DNA of 64,000 nt, taken from assembly GCF_009711095.1 (NCBI RefSeq), contig NZ_WMJZ01000002.1:62001-126000 (forward strand), written 5' to 3'. Source of the DNA: Intestinirhabdus alba. GTDB lineage: Bacteria > Pseudomonadota > Gammaproteobacteria > Enterobacterales > Enterobacteriaceae. The notes beneath the pieces were generated by a model that made no database searches, was not told the DNA's origin, and saw only the letters and a program-made list of their open reading frames with translations. This document shows positions 47,487 through 57,357 of the stretch, in pieces (position 1 is the stretch's first letter; each line of letters opens with the position of its first letter). Both the position numbers and the translations under genes were made by a program.

Positions 47487-48076
47487 ACGTTGTATTTATT
47501 GTTCCATCATCGGTAGCGTCGCGCGTGACAAACGGCCTCAGCCTAACGTACTCACCTTCGCTACGCTAGTGTTAATCCTGCCCGTTTTTTATCCGCCATT
47601 TCCAGGCTATCACAACCCAGGCCTTATGGGTCACCGCGGAGGCCGGGTCGATAAACGCCAGGGCTGGCCCCAGGGTCGACCTGCTGTAACCTGAAATCCT
47701 GCAGATATCGCGTCTGTGGTGTTAGGCACGGCATTGAATGACGGGTATGATAATGCAAATTATAGGCGATGTCCCACAATTGACCGAAGCCTTGATAAGC
47801 GTAAAAAACGGCTGAAATTGTGGGGGATTGCCTGAGGGTCTGGCTCCTTCGGCTGTTTTATTCGCCGTTCCGATCCGGGCGGCGGCCGCGCGCGGCCGGG
47901 GGATTCGCAAAACGAATATCCCCACGTACCGTAACATGCGTTTCGGCTGCGCGGCGCTGTCCGGGTTCAGACTGGCTACACCGGGCCGCACTCTTTAACC
48001 GCTCGGTTAAATGATGCGCCTGATATGCGTCCGGGGAGCCGGGCGCTGACTGACAGCATATTGATTTGGGGAGTTT
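47487..48076. promoter_or_regulatory. Divergent lptD-djlA control region with a long inverted repeat
   Basis: No gene is seen in this 590-base gap. CCCACAATT (47773-47781) and its complement AATTGTGGG (47816-47824) form an inverted repeat. It lies beside a minus-strand TATAAT (complement of 47759-47764) suited to lptD. It also encloses a plus-strand TTGACC-N16-TAAAAA at 47781-47808 suited to djlA. This layout suggests a shared operator or divergent promoters. The stretch 47860-47925 is very GC-rich. Confidence 0.45.
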
Positions 48077-48889
48077 ATGCAGTACTGGGGAAAAATTATT
48101 GGCGTGGCCGTGGCTCTGATGTCGGGCGGCGGCTTCTGGGCCATCATATTGGGTCTGTTTGTCGGGCATATGGTTGATAAAACCCGCAGCCGTAAGATGG
48201 CGTGGTTTGCCAACCAGCGCGAGCGGCAGGCGCTGTTTTTCGCCACCACCTTCGAGGTGATGGGCCATCTGACCAAATCCAAAGGGCGAGTCACCGAGGC
48301 GGATATTCATATCGCCAGCCAGTTTATGGATCGGATGAATCTGCACGGCGCATCGCGAACGGCGGCGCAGAACGCCTTCCGGGTGGGTAAATCAGATAAC
48401 TACCCGCTGCGGGAAAAAATGCGGCAGTTCCGCAGCGTCTGCTTTGGTCGCTTCGATCTGATCCGCATGTTTCTGGAGATCCAGATCCAGGCGGCGTTTG
48501 CCGATGGCTCGCTGCATCCGAACGAGCATGAGGTGCTGTACGTGATCGCCGAGGAGCTGGGGATCTCCCGCGCGCAGTTCGATCAGTTCCTGAGTATGAT
48601 GCAGGGCGGAGCGCAGTTCGGCGGCGGTTCCCGGCACCGCGCCGGCGGCGACTGGCAGCAGGCGCAGCGCGGGCCGACGCTGGAGGATGCCTGCAACGTT
48701 CTCGGCGTGAAGCCGACCGACGATGCGGCTACCATTAAGCGCGCCTGGCGTAAGCTGATGAGCGAGCACCATCCCGACAAGCTGGTGGCCAAAGGCCTGC
48801 CGCCGGAGATGATGGAGATGGCCAAGCAGAAGACCCAGGAAATTCAGCAGGCCTATGAGCTGATTAAAGCGCAGAAAGGGTTTAAATAA
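48077..48889 (+). CDS. djlA: Membrane-anchored DnaJ-like co-chaperone DjlA
   Basis: Inner-membrane type III J protein that works with DnaK and influences Rcs signalling. It has 270 residues. A single N-terminal membrane segment ([30 protein letters not shown]) is followed by a TerB-like helical domain and a C-terminal J domain with HHPDK (near residue 234). Convergent with rluA across a perfect hairpin. Confidence 0.97.
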   Translation: MQYWGKIIGVAVALMSGGGFWAIILGLFVGHMVDKTRSRKMAWFANQRERQALFFATTFEVMGHLTKSKGRVTEADIHIASQFMDRMNLHGASRTAAQNAFRVGKSDNYPLREKMRQFRSVCFGRFDLIRMFLEIQIQAAFADGSLHPNEHEVLYVIAEELGISRAQFDQFLSMMQGGAQFGGGSRHRAGGDWQQAQRGPTLEDACNVLGVKPTDDAATIKRAWRKLMSEHHPDKLVAKGLPPEMMEMAKQKTQEIQQAYELIKAQKGFK

Positions 48890-48891
48890 AG

Positions 48892-48931
48892 CACGGGCCG
48901 TCGTTCAGATTACCCTGAACGACGGCCCGTG
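48892..48931. terminator. Perfect 17-bp hairpin between djlA and rluA
   Basis: CACGGGCCGTCGTTCAG and its exact complement flank a six-base loop, filling the gap between the convergent genes. No T tract is present. It probably acts as a bidirectional terminator or 3' stabiliser. Confidence 0.7.
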
Positions 48932-48935
48932 TGCG

Positions 48936-49595
48936 TCAGAATTCCGCCAGCGCCCTGAACGTCATGCTGTTGCCCCAGACGGGATGGGTGATGGTCAGGG
49001 ACTCGGCGTGCAGCAGCAGACGCGGGGCCATTGCCAGCGCTTCCGGCGGAGCATAAAAGCGATCCCCCAGAATGGGGTGCCCCAGCGCCAGCATGTGCAC
49101 CCGCAGCTGATGCGAGCGCCCGGTAATCGGCCTGAGCACCACCCTGGCGGTACGATCCGCCGCGAACTCCACTACCTCATACTCGGTCTGCGCCGGTTTT
49201 CCGCTCTCAAAACAGACCTTCTGCTTCGGCCGGTTCGGCCAGTCGCAAATCAGCGGCAGATCGACCAGCCCTTCGGCGGACGTAGGGTGGCCCCACACCC
49301 GCGCGACGTACTGCTTCTTCGGCTCGCGCTCGCGAAACTGACGCTTCAGCTCCCGCTCCGCCGCCTTGTTCAGGGCCACTACCATCACGCCGCTGGTCGC
49401 CATATCCAGGCGATGAACCGACTCCGCCTGCGGATAGTCGCGCTGAATGCGCGCCATCACGCTGTCCCGGTGCGCTTCAGGACGTCCCGGCACCGACAGC
49501 AGCCCGCCCGGCTTGTTGACCACCATAATGTGTTCATCCTGATACAGGATAACCAGCCAGGGTTCCTGCGGCGGACGGTAGATTTCCATGCCCAT
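48936..49595 (-). CDS. rluA: Dual-specificity pseudouridine synthase RluA
   Basis: Makes pseudouridine 746 in 23S rRNA and pseudouridine 32 in several tRNAs. It has 219 residues as in E. coli. The catalytic aspartate lies in SVHRLDMATSGVMVVAL (residues 59-75) and the family motif PITGRSHQLRVHM near residue 155. It starts 11 bases after the rapA stop, so it is likely co-transcribed with rapA. Confidence 0.98.
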   Translation of the reverse strand: MGMEIYRPPQEPWLVILYQDEHIMVVNKPGGLLSVPGRPEAHRDSVMARIQRDYPQAESVHRLDMATSGVMVVALNKAAERELKRQFREREPKKQYVARVWGHPTSAEGLVDLPLICDWPNRPKQKVCFESGKPAQTEYEVVEFAADRTARVVLRPITGRSHQLRVHMLALGHPILGDRFYAPPEALAMAPRLLLHAESLTITHPVWGNSMTFRALAEF

Positions 49596-49606
49596 CGTTG
49601 GCTCCG

Positions 49607-52513
49607 TTACTGATGCGTTACGACGATAAGACGCAGGGCGTCCAGCCGCCAGCTGGCCTGATCGAGGCTTTCCAGCACCTGCTGGCGGTTGCTGTCGACG
49701 GCGGCCAGCTCGTCATCGCGAATGTTCGGGTTGACGGCGCGCAGCGCCTCCAGGCGCGACAGCTCGGCGGAAAGCTTCTCGTCCGCTTCGCTGCGCGCGG
49801 CGTCGATCAGCGCCCGGGCGGCCTGCGCTATCTGCGCCTCTCCCAGCTGCAGGATCGCGTGTACATCCTGCTGTACCGCGTTCACCAGCCTGCTGCCGGT
49901 GTGACGGTTTACGGCACTCAGCTGGCGATTAAAGTGCTCAAACTCCACCTGCGCGGCGAGGTTGTTGCCGTTTTTATCCAGCAGCATCCGCACCGGCGTT
50001 GGCGGCAGGAAGCGGTTAAGCTGCAGCTGTTTCGGTGCCTGGGCCTCCACCACGTAGATCGGCTCTACCAGCAGCGTGCCGACCGGCAGCGCTTTGTTCT
50101 TCAGCAGCGAAATGGTGCTGCTTCCGGTATCGCCGGAGAGGATCAGATCCAGGCCGTTGCGGATCAGCGGATGCTCCCAGGTAATAAACTGGGCATCTTC
50201 CCGCGACAGCGCCACGTCGCGCTCAAAGGTGATGGTGCAGCCATCTTCCGGCAGGCCGGGGAAGTCTGGCACCAGCATATGATCGGAGGGGGTCAGGACG
50301 ATCAGGTTTTCGCCGCGATCGTCCTGATTGATGCCGACGATATCAAACAGGTTCATGGCGAAGGCGATCAGGCTGGTATCGTCATCCTGCTCCTCAATGC
50401 TTTGGGCAAGCCGCTGGGCCTTTTCACCGCCGTTAGAGTGGATCTCCAGCAGGCGATCGCGGCCCTGCTCCAGCTGCGCCTTCAGCGCTTCGTGCTGTTC
50501 GCGGCAGCGCTTAATCAGCTCGTCAAAGCCCTCGGTCTCTTCCGGCGCTGCCAGATAGTTAATCAGATCGTTATAGACCGCGTCATAGATCGCCCGGCCG
50601 GTGGGGCAGGTGTGTTCGAAGGCGTCCAGCCCTTCGTGATACCAGCGGACCAGCACCGACTGGGCGGTTTTTTCCAGCCACGGCACGTGGATCTGAATGT
50701 CGTGCGCCTGGCCGATACGATCCAGACGGCCGATGCGCTGCTCCAGCAGATCCGGGTTAAACGGCAGATCGAACATCACCAGGCTGCTGGCGAACTGGAA
50801 GTTGCGGCCTTCAGAGCCGATCTCCGAGCACAGCAGCACCTGGGCACCGCTCTCCTCTTCGGCGAACCAGGCGGCGGCGCGGTCGCGTTCGATAATCGAC
50901 ATGCCTTCGTGGAAGACGGCGGCGCGGATGCCTTCGCGCTCGCGCAGCACCTGCTCCAGCTGCAGGGCGGTGGCGGCTTTGGCGCAGATCACCAGCACCT
51001 TCTGCGAACGGTGGCTGGTCAGGTAGCCCATCAGCCACTCCACGCGCGGATCGAAGTTCCACCAGGTGCCGCTGTCGCCTTCAAACTCCTGGTAAATCTG
51101 TTCCGGATAGAGCATATCGCGGGCGCGATCTTCGGCGCTCTTGCGGGCACCCATAATGCCGGAGACCTTCATGGCCGTCTGGTACTGGGTTGGCAGCGGC
51201 AGCCTGACGGTGTGCAGCTCGCGTTTCGGGAAGCCCTTTACGCCGTTGCGGGTGTTGCGGAACAGCACGCGGCTGGTGCCGTGGCGGTCCATCAGCATTG
51301 CGCAAAGCTCCTGGCGCGCGCTTTGCGCGCCGTCGCGGTCGCTGTTGGCGGTTTGCAGCAGCGGCTCGATATCCTGTTCGCCGATCAGTTCGCCCAGCCT
51401 ATTCAGCTCGTCGTTGCTGAGCCTGTTGCCCGCCAGCAGCATGGCGACGGCGTCGGCGACCGGGCGATAGTTTTTCTGCTCCTCCACGAACTGGCCGAAG
51501 TCGTGAAAACGGTTCGGGTCCAGCAGGCGCAGCCGGGCGAAGTGGCTCTCCATTCCCAGCTGTTCCGGCGTGGCGGTCAGCAGCAGGACGCCGGGCACGC
51601 GCTCGGCCAGCTGTTCGATCGCCAGATATTCACGGCTCGGCGCATCGGCGCTCCACGCCAGGTGATGGGCCTCGTCCACGACCATCAGATCCCATTCTGC
51701 GTCGCACAGATGCTCCAGGCGCTGCTTGTTGCGGCGGGCAAAGTCCAGCGAGCAGATGACCAGCTGTTCGGTTTCAAACGGGTTATAGGCGTCGTGCTGG
51801 GCCTCGGCGTAGCGCTCGTCGTCAAACAGGGCGAAGCGCAGGTTAAAGCGGCGCAGCATCTCCACCAGCCACTGATGCTGGAGGGTTTCAGGAACGATAA
51901 TCAACACTCGCTCCGCCGCCCCGGACAGCAGCTGCTGGTGCAAAATCATCCCCGCCTCGATAGTTTTGCCAAGGCCCACTTCATCCGCCAGCAGCACGCG
52001 CGGCGCGTGGCGGCGGCCGACGTCGTGGGCGATATTTAGCTGATGGGGGATCAGGCTGGTGCGCTGGCCGCGCAGCCCGCTCCACGGCATACGGTACTGC
52101 TCGCTCTGGAACTTACGCGCCCGGTAGCGCAGGGCGAAGCGATCCATGCGGTCGATTTGCCCGGCGAACAGGCGGTCCTGGGGCTTGCTGAAGACCAGCT
52201 TGCTGTCGAGCAGCACTTCCCGCAGCGCGATGCCGCTCTCGCCGGTGTCGGGGCGGGTGCCGATATAGGTAAGCAGTCCCTTTTCTTCTTTTACTTCATC
52301 GATATGCAGCTGCCAGCCTTCATGGCTTGTAACGGTATCGCCGGGGTTGAACATCACGCGGGTTACCGGAGAGTCGCTGCGTGCGTACAGACGGTTTTCG
52401 CCGGTGGACGGAAAAAGTAAAGTGACAGTGCGCGCATCCGTTGCGACAACAGTTCCGAGTCCCAGTTCGCTTTCAGTATCGCTGATCCAGCGTTGACCAA
52501 GTGTAAAAGGCAT
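49607..52513 (-). CDS. rapA: RNA polymerase recycling ATPase RapA (HepA)
   Basis: SWI2/SNF2-type ATPase bound to RNA polymerase that promotes its recycling. The 968 residues equal E. coli. The N-terminal Tudor-like domains start [20 protein letters not shown]. Walker A is [16 protein letters not shown] near residue 172 and the DEAH box is [11 protein letters not shown] near residue 280. The second RecA lobe includes [13 protein letters not shown] and [11 protein letters not shown]. The 200 bases upstream hold its promoter region; nothing else is seen there. Confidence 0.98.
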   Translation of the reverse strand: MPFTLGQRWISDTESELGLGTVVATDARTVTLLFPSTGENRLYARSDSPVTRVMFNPGDTVTSHEGWQLHIDEVKEEKGLLTYIGTRPDTGESGIALREVLLDSKLVFSKPQDRLFAGQIDRMDRFALRYRARKFQSEQYRMPWSGLRGQRTSLIPHQLNIAHDVGRRHAPRVLLADEVGLGKTIEAGMILHQQLLSGAAERVLIIVPETLQHQWLVEMLRRFNLRFALFDDERYAEAQHDAYNPFETEQLVICSLDFARRNKQRLEHLCDAEWDLMVVDEAHHLAWSADAPSREYLAIEQLAERVPGVLLLTATPEQLGMESHFARLRLLDPNRFHDFGQFVEEQKNYRPVADAVAMLLAGNRLSNDELNRLGELIGEQDIEPLLQTANSDRDGAQSARQELCAMLMDRHGTSRVLFRNTRNGVKGFPKRELHTVRLPLPTQYQTAMKVSGIMGARKSAEDRARDMLYPEQIYQEFEGDSGTWWNFDPRVEWLMGYLTSHRSQKVLVICAKAATALQLEQVLREREGIRAAVFHEGMSIIERDRAAAWFAEEESGAQVLLCSEIGSEGRNFQFASSLVMFDLPFNPDLLEQRIGRLDRIGQAHDIQIHVPWLEKTAQSVLVRWYHEGLDAFEHTCPTGRAIYDAVYNDLINYLAAPEETEGFDELIKRCREQHEALKAQLEQGRDRLLEIHSNGGEKAQRLAQSIEEQDDDTSLIAFAMNLFDIVGINQDDRGENLIVLTPSDHMLVPDFPGLPEDGCTITFERDVALSREDAQFITWEHPLIRNGLDLILSGDTGSSTISLLKNKALPVGTLLVEPIYVVEAQAPKQLQLNRFLPPTPVRMLLDKNGNNLAAQVEFEHFNRQLSAVNRHTGSRLVNAVQQDVHAILQLGEAQIAQAARALIDAARSEADEKLSAELSRLEALRAVNPNIRDDELAAVDSNRQQVLESLDQASWRLDALRLIVVTHQ

Positions 52514-52716
52514 ATTTGTCAGGCTCTATATCTTTAATTGCAGGCAATACTCGTCATACTTCGCGCGGCAGGTGCGTTGGCGTTGCCCGGCCTGCCTGCA
52601 GCCCGAATGACTGGGAGTATACGACGTCGCCGCCAGGCTAACCTTGCGGCGGCGTGCATTGGGTCCAGGAATGGAAAGGGCGCTATGGTAATGGATGGCG
52701 ACCCATTCGTCACGTG

Positions 52717-55068
52717 TCAAAATAGCCCCAGCTGTCCGGTGACCAGCGTCGAGAAATTATCTCCAATAAAAGGCAGGATGCCTTCCGCTACCGGCTGCAG
52801 CTGTCGGGTCAGATAGTGTTCGTAATCCAGCGGCGAAAGCCGGTAGTCGACCGGCTCAGGGCCGCCGGTGGTCCAGACGTACCGGATAGTGCCGCGGTTC
52901 TGGTACTGGAACGGACGCCCCAGCCTGTGATTTTGTTCGTCCGCAAGCCTTGCGGCGCGCACGTGGGGGGGAACGTTGCGCTGATACTCGCTCAGGGGGC
53001 GACGCAGGCGCTTGCGGTAGACCAGCTGGTCGTCCAGCTCACCCGCCATCAGTTTTGCAATGGTTTCGCGGATATAATCCTGGTACGGCTCGTGGCAAAA
53101 AATACGCCGGTAAAGCTCCTGCTGGAAGCGCTGCGCCAGGGGCGTCCAGTCGGTGCGCACCGTCTCCAGTCCTTTGAACACCATCCGCCGGGCGTTGCCC
53201 TCCTGAATCATTCCGGCGTAACGCTTTTTGCTGCCGGTGTCCGCGCCGCGGATGGTGGGCATCAGGAAACGGCAGAAGTGGGTCTCATACTCCAGCTCCA
53301 GCGCGCTGGTCAGCCGCTGCTGTCCCAGGGTTTGCGCCCACCAGTCGTTGACGTGCGCCACCAGCGCGCGGCCGATTTCCGCCGCCGCCTCTTCGTCGTG
53401 GGCGCGCCTGAGCCAGACAAACGTGGAGTCGGTATCGCCATAGATCACGTCGTAGCCCTGCGACTCAATCAACGCCCTGGTCTGGCGCATAATCGCGTGC
53501 CCGCGCAGGGTGATCGACGAGGCCAGCCGGGGATCGAAGAAGCGACAGGCCGTCGTGCCGAGCACGCCGTAAAAGGCGTTCATCAGGATCTTCAGCGCCT
53601 GGGAAAGCGGTTGATTGCCGTGCCGCTTCGCCTCGTCGCGCCCCCGCCAGATGCGGGTGACGATCTCCGGCAGGCAGTGCTTCTCCCTGGAGAACCAGGC
53701 GTCAAGAAAGCCTTCAACGCTGTGCTCGGCGTCCGGCTGCGCCATTCCCTCCGCCAGCCCGACGGGATCGATAAGAAAGGTGCGAATGATCGAGGGGTAC
53801 AGGCTTTTGTAGTCCAGTACCAGCACGGAGTCGTACAGGCCGGGACGCGAATCCATAACGTAGCCGCCGGGGCTGGCGTGGGGCGGCACCTCGCCCATAT
53901 TGGGAGCCACATAGCCGGCGCGGTGCATACGCGGAAAATAGAGGTGGCTAAAGGCGGCAACCGACCCGCCGTGACGATCGGCGGGCAGCCCGTTGACCGA
54001 CGAGCGCTCCAGCAGAAACGGCATGATATCGGTTTTATGAAAAATTCGCGTCACCAGCTCGCAGTCCTGCAGGTTATAGGCGGCAAGCGCGGGCTTGTCC
54101 TCGGCGAAGCGGCGGTCGATTTCGTCCATTCGATCCCAGGGGGTGTCAATGGCTTTGCCTTCGCCCAGCAGCGTCCGCGCCACGTTCTCCAGCGAGAAGG
54201 AGGAGAAGCTCCAGAAGGCGGATTTGAGCGCTTCAATACCGTCAATAATCAGCCGCCCCTTTGCCTGGGCGAAAAAAACGCCGTTTTTAAAGCCGTGTTC
54301 GCGCCACTCCAGCTCGCTGCCGTCGCGGCCGAAGCGTAGCGGGGTCCGGTAGCGCCCGGCGTGTTTTTGCAGCATACGCAGATCGAACTGCACCAGGTTC
54401 CAGCCGATGATAACGTCGGGATCGTGGCGGGCGATCCAGGCGTTGAGCCGCTCCAGCAGCTGTGGGCGACTCGCGACATACTCCAGCTGAAAATCCAGCG
54501 CTGAAGCATCGCCGTTTGCCGGGCCGAGCATGTAAACCACCCGCTGCCCGCAGCCCTCAAGGCCAATGCAGTACAGCTCGCCGTGCCGCGTGGTTTCAAT
54601 ATCCAGCGACAGCCACTTCAGGGGCGGACGGTAGTCCGGATGCGGCTTCAGGCGGGCGTTGACCAGGGTTCCGCCGCGCGGTTCGCCCTCCACCCATACC
54701 GGGGAGGTGATAAACCGCTCCATCAAATAGCGCTCTGGCGGGCGCACGTCGGCCTCATAGACCGTAACGCCGCCTTCGCGCAGGATTTTTTCCAGCCGCA
54801 TAAGCTGGCGGTGGGAGCGGCAGTAAAGCCCGGAAACCGGCTGGCGCTGGAAGTTACACAGATGAAGCGGCGTCAGGCGAACGTTCTCTTCGCCGTCGAG
54901 CAGCGCAGCGGCGCGCGTGGCCTGGTGAGTGGGAATAAACGCGACTGACTCCTGCGGGGCAAGCGTGACCTGGAGCGGGCCGTCGTCCGTCGCCAGCCAG
55001 AAAGAGACTTCCGTACCCTGCGGCGTATCCCGCCAGTGCCGGGTTAAGATAAAACCTGCCTGCGCCAC
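52717..55068 (-). CDS. polB: DNA polymerase II
   Basis: SOS-induced B-family polymerase with 3'-5' exonuclease, used in replication restart and translesion synthesis. A GTG start at 55066-55068 ([14 protein letters not shown]) gives 783 residues as in E. coli and has GGAG eight bases upstream; an in-frame ATG four codons earlier overlaps that ribosome-binding site. Exo I is [12 protein letters not shown] near residue 150, Pol II is [13 protein letters not shown] near residue 419 and the catalytic YGDTDS lies near residue 544. A LexA-like box lies 55-70 bases upstream. Confidence 0.97.
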   Translation of the reverse strand: MAQAGFILTRHWRDTPQGTEVSFWLATDDGPLQVTLAPQESVAFIPTHQATRAAALLDGEENVRLTPLHLCNFQRQPVSGLYCRSHRQLMRLEKILREGGVTVYEADVRPPERYLMERFITSPVWVEGEPRGGTLVNARLKPHPDYRPPLKWLSLDIETTRHGELYCIGLEGCGQRVVYMLGPANGDASALDFQLEYVASRPQLLERLNAWIARHDPDVIIGWNLVQFDLRMLQKHAGRYRTPLRFGRDGSELEWREHGFKNGVFFAQAKGRLIIDGIEALKSAFWSFSSFSLENVARTLLGEGKAIDTPWDRMDEIDRRFAEDKPALAAYNLQDCELVTRIFHKTDIMPFLLERSSVNGLPADRHGGSVAAFSHLYFPRMHRAGYVAPNMGEVPPHASPGGYVMDSRPGLYDSVLVLDYKSLYPSIIRTFLIDPVGLAEGMAQPDAEHSVEGFLDAWFSREKHCLPEIVTRIWRGRDEAKRHGNQPLSQALKILMNAFYGVLGTTACRFFDPRLASSITLRGHAIMRQTRALIESQGYDVIYGDTDSTFVWLRRAHDEEAAAEIGRALVAHVNDWWAQTLGQQRLTSALELEYETHFCRFLMPTIRGADTGSKKRYAGMIQEGNARRMVFKGLETVRTDWTPLAQRFQQELYRRIFCHEPYQDYIRETIAKLMAGELDDQLVYRKRLRRPLSEYQRNVPPHVRAARLADEQNHRLGRPFQYQNRGTIRYVWTTGGPEPVDYRLSPLDYEHYLTRQLQPVAEGILPFIGDNFSTLVTGQLGLF

Positions 55069-55109
55069 GCTGCACTCCATTAACCATAACCGGCTAATAA
55101 TAGCCTGGT

Positions 55110-55751
55110 TCAGGTCCGGATACTGGCATTTTGTACAGCCGGAGGATGAAAAAGGCGGTAGGTGCTGTAGTAAAAGGATTCACGCAGCAGAAAACGGGCC
55201 TTCGGCAGCCACGATTGGTAGCGGGTGAAGGGGGTTGGCGAGGATCTTCCGTCAATGCCGCTGTCGTTGGCTATGCGCTTCAGGCGCAGCATATGCAGCG
55301 GATCGCTGACCAGCAGGGCCGTGCGCCATCGCTGCTGTAGCAGAATCAGCCTGGCGTAGCGGATATTCTCCCGGGTGACCGTTGAGCGCTCTTCGATAAA
55401 AACGGCGTCGGCGGGAACGCCTTTCGCCAGAACGTACCGGCGGGCCGCTGCGGCATCCGACTCCGCCGCGCCGGGAGCGTAGCCGCCCGTCAGCACCAGC
55501 GCGCGAACCAGTCGCTGCTGGTAAAGGCGAACGGCATGGTCCAGCCTCGCCTGAAATACCGGAGAAGGGCGGCTTTCCGTTACGCCCGCCCCGGCGACGA
55601 TGGCGCAGTCAGCCGGCTGCGTCTCATCCTGCTGACTGAACTGATATATGGCGATAGCATGATAAATAATAACGGCAGTGAAGGCCGCGAAGGGAATAAT
55701 AATAAATTTTCCGATGCCTTTATGCTTCACTGAATCACCCGTTGCGTACAT
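55110..55751 (-). CDS. SanA/YdcF-like DUF218 membrane-anchored protein
   Basis: 213 residues: a short cytoplasmic N-terminus, one membrane segment ([24 protein letters not shown], about residues 13-36) and a DUF218 domain. The domain shows [31 protein letters not shown] and [17 protein letters not shown], as in SanA, ElyC and YdcF. These are linked to envelope integrity and vancomycin sensitivity, but the reaction is unknown. A GTG at codon 8, behind ACGGGTGA, is an alternative start. E. coli has araD next to polB; this gene is not there. It ends 41 bases before polB in the same direction. Confidence 0.8.
   Translation of the reverse strand: MYATGDSVKHKGIGKFIIIPFAAFTAVIIYHAIAIYQFSQQDETQPADCAIVAGAGVTESRPSPVFQARLDHAVRLYQQRLVRALVLTGGYAPGAAESDAAAARRYVLAKGVPADAVFIEERSTVTRENIRYARLILLQQRWRTALLVSDPLHMLRLKRIANDSGIDGRSSPTPFTRYQSWLPKARFLLRESFYYSTYRLFHPPAVQNASIRT
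55123..55138 (-). promoter_or_regulatory. LexA-like box for polB, inside the upstream gene
   Basis: On the minus strand CTGTACAAAATGCCAG fits CTGT-N8-ACAG with one mismatch (CCAG). It lies 55-70 bases before the polB GTG and within the last nine codons of the DUF218 gene. polB (dinA) is a known SOS gene. Confidence 0.6.
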
Positions 55752-56414
55752 TATGGTGCGTTATGCTAACAAAAAACGGCGTCGCAAACGAAGCGCGTGT
55801 CGAATAAATATTCAAAAGATAAATATGTCGCCGCTGATTTGACGGGAGGTTTTATTATATCATTATTAGCTTTATATTGTTTTTTTCTGTCGTCATGGAT
55901 TATTGTTTGCCGGAATAATCTTATCTGCGCGGGCGTCGCCGCAGATTTTTAGGATATTTACTCGCTCATTTCTGGTATTTATTGTCGAAGCTCTAAAAAA
56001 GTGAAATTTTTGTTTGTCTTAATTAAGAGAAAGTGTAAAAATTTCCTTCGGAAACGCCTTAACTTATGAGTGAACATAATATAAACCCGGATCATAACAG
56101 TGTTTAAAAAATGTGTTGCTCAGATCTCGTCTGAGTGATTTTTTGAACGGCTGCAGGAAGATCGGCAAGTGAGTCAGGCATTTGTCCAGGATGATTCAGG
56201 CGGTTGAATAAAATACCCGGAGGCTACTGAACGGTGCCGTGACAAATAAGAGAGGCCGATGCACCGACAGGGAGGTCACATTCATTAATCATGACGTTGA
56301 CCCGCCGACAGGCCGCAGGGAAGGAGATCCAGAAGAGGGGGGGCCGCTGTGCCTGTGGCTGTCAGTGATGTGGAAGTAATCTGACGGTGCCGCGCAGGGG
56401 GCAGAGACAGACCG
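55752..56414. other. AT-rich non-coding stretch at the araCBAD position
   Basis: About 660 bases with no credible gene on either strand. The left half (55800-56100) is strongly AT-rich and unlike the flanking genes. The right half (56150-56414) has normal composition with short broken frames (for example LQEDRQVSQAFVQDD at about 56150) that I cannot assign. No arabinose gene fragment was recognised. It contains the terminator listed separately. Confidence 0.6.
56045..56145 (+). ncRNA. Candidate small RNA ending at an orphan terminator
   Basis: A sound intrinsic terminator (CTCAGA-TCTCG-TCTGAG followed by TGATTTTTT, 56119-56144) lies where no plus-strand gene ends. About 100 bases upstream, TTGTCT-N16-TAAAAA (about 56013-56040) is a possible promoter. 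A small TTTCC-TTC-GGAAA hairpin lies near 56053. The terminator is clear; the existence, start and role of the RNA are inferred. Confidence 0.3.
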
Positions 56415-56439
56415 GATGCAGCCAGAATGATGACGGGTA
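56415..56439 (+). repeat. Truncated right end of a palindromic repeat
   Basis: GATGCAGCCAGAATGATGACGGGTAT matches, with small changes, the right end of copies 1 and 3. It directly abuts and shares the TATA of copy 3, as though one element inserted at the end of an older one. Confidence 0.6.
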
Positions 56440-56574
56440 TATACCCTAAATAATTCGAACTGCAGGACAAAACGCAGCGCGTTTTGAACAGCCCCCGGGC
56501 TGGCCCCGAAGGGGTGAGGCCCTCAGGCCGAATCACGCGGCGACGCACATGCAGCCTGAAGTATGACGGGTATA
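56440..56574 (+). repeat. Palindromic intergenic repeat, copy 3 (135 bp)
   Basis: Starts TATACCCTAAATAATTCG and ends GACGGGTATA. The interior has ACGCAGCGCGTTTTGAACAG, a CCCCGAAGGGG hairpin and CTCAGGCCGAATCACGCGG, shared almost exactly with copy 4. It lies 65 bases before the orphan gene. Confidence 0.9.
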
Positions 56575-56639
56575 AATAATTTATAAGGAAGACGTTTCCG
56601 GGTTAATCAATACCTTTGGTGTTAGTTAATGAGGCTTGT

Positions 56640-57020
56640 ATGACTATTTATACTCAGACACTGCAGGTGGGATTTGAAAATTATATGTTTGTCACCACTC
56701 AGCTGGCTAATCCCGCCATAAAGACAGTAAGCAAATATATTGAGTACAAAACGTGGGCAGGACAAATCTGGCGTAGTGAAATTATAGAAAGCGGTAATGC
56801 GTTCTTTCACTGGCAAGGAAATGATAAGCGAAACGGTCATCGTGATACGGTGATTAATTATCTGCTTAACGGGCAGAGGTGGCAGTCGGCGATTGCTGAT
56901 TATATGTTTTTTCACTCTCTCGAAGGTGCCGAAGCGCACGGCTACTACGATAATATGATTGAATATATCAGCGCAAATGATTGTCGATATCAAAGTACCT
57001 TCGCTGAATATATACCCTAA
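56640..57020 (+). CDS. Orphan AT-rich gene of internal repeats, 3' end formed by a repeat element
   Basis: 126 residues starting MTIYTQTLQVGFENYMFVTT, with GAGG placed before the ATG. I do not recognise the family. The protein contains repeats. Residues 30-69 (VSKYIEYKTWAGQIWRSEI...FFHWQG) and 71-104 (VINYLLNGQRWQSAI...FFHSLEG) share the pattern V-x-x-Y...G-Q-x-W-x-S-x-I...F-F-H...G. A third unit from 106 (MIEYIS...RYQSTFAEY) stops after 21 residues. The last codons (Tyr-Ile-Pro-stop) are read from the TATACCCTAA end of repeat copy 4, so the original C-terminus is probably lost. No signal peptide is seen. Its base composition is clearly more AT-rich than neighbouring genes, suggesting transfer. 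Confidence 0.55.
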   Translation: MTIYTQTLQVGFENYMFVTTQLANPAIKTVSKYIEYKTWAGQIWRSEIIESGNAFFHWQGNDKRNGHRDTVINYLLNGQRWQSAIADYMFFHSLEGAEAHGYYDNMIEYISANDCRYQSTFAEYIP

Positions 57021-57190
57021 ATAATTCGAGTTGCATGACAAAAAGCAGCGCGTTTTGAACAGCCCCTGGGCTGGCCCCGAAGGGGTGAGGCCCTCAGGCC
57101 GAATCACGCGGCAACGCAGCGACAAATTCGTCAGGAACGAATTTGTCGTTCCCTTGCCGCCTACAGGCAACCCGAATTATTTTGGGTATA
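57011..57190 (+). repeat. Palindromic intergenic repeat, copy 4 (180 bp, with insert)
   Basis: Same ends (TATACCCTAAATAATTCGAG, TTTGGGTATA) and interior as copy 3, but longer. It contains an extra perfect hairpin GACAAATTCGT-CAGG-A-ACGAATTTGTC at 57121-57148. It supplies the stop codon of the orphan gene. The 167 bases from here to yabI contain its promoter region only. Confidence 0.9.
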
Positions 57191-57357
57191 TAAGGATGAC
57201 GTTAAACAGGCCGCTCGCTTTGCGCTCAATAGCGGAAACAGAGCGATCGATCCCGGCGTGAAGTCGCGACGGCCGGCGGTTATTTTATACGCTGAGGACT
57301 TGACGAAGGGACCGGGGGTTTGCAGAATCCCAGCTTCGTAAACCTGACGAGCGCATT

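Noticed and set aside
56285-56548. Small frames reading through repeat copies 3 and 4 (also 57031-57261)
   Set aside because: Their sequence (for example GPEGVRPSGRITRQR) is simply the translated repeat, with the same peptide from separate copies; there is no ribosome-binding site or other coding evidence.
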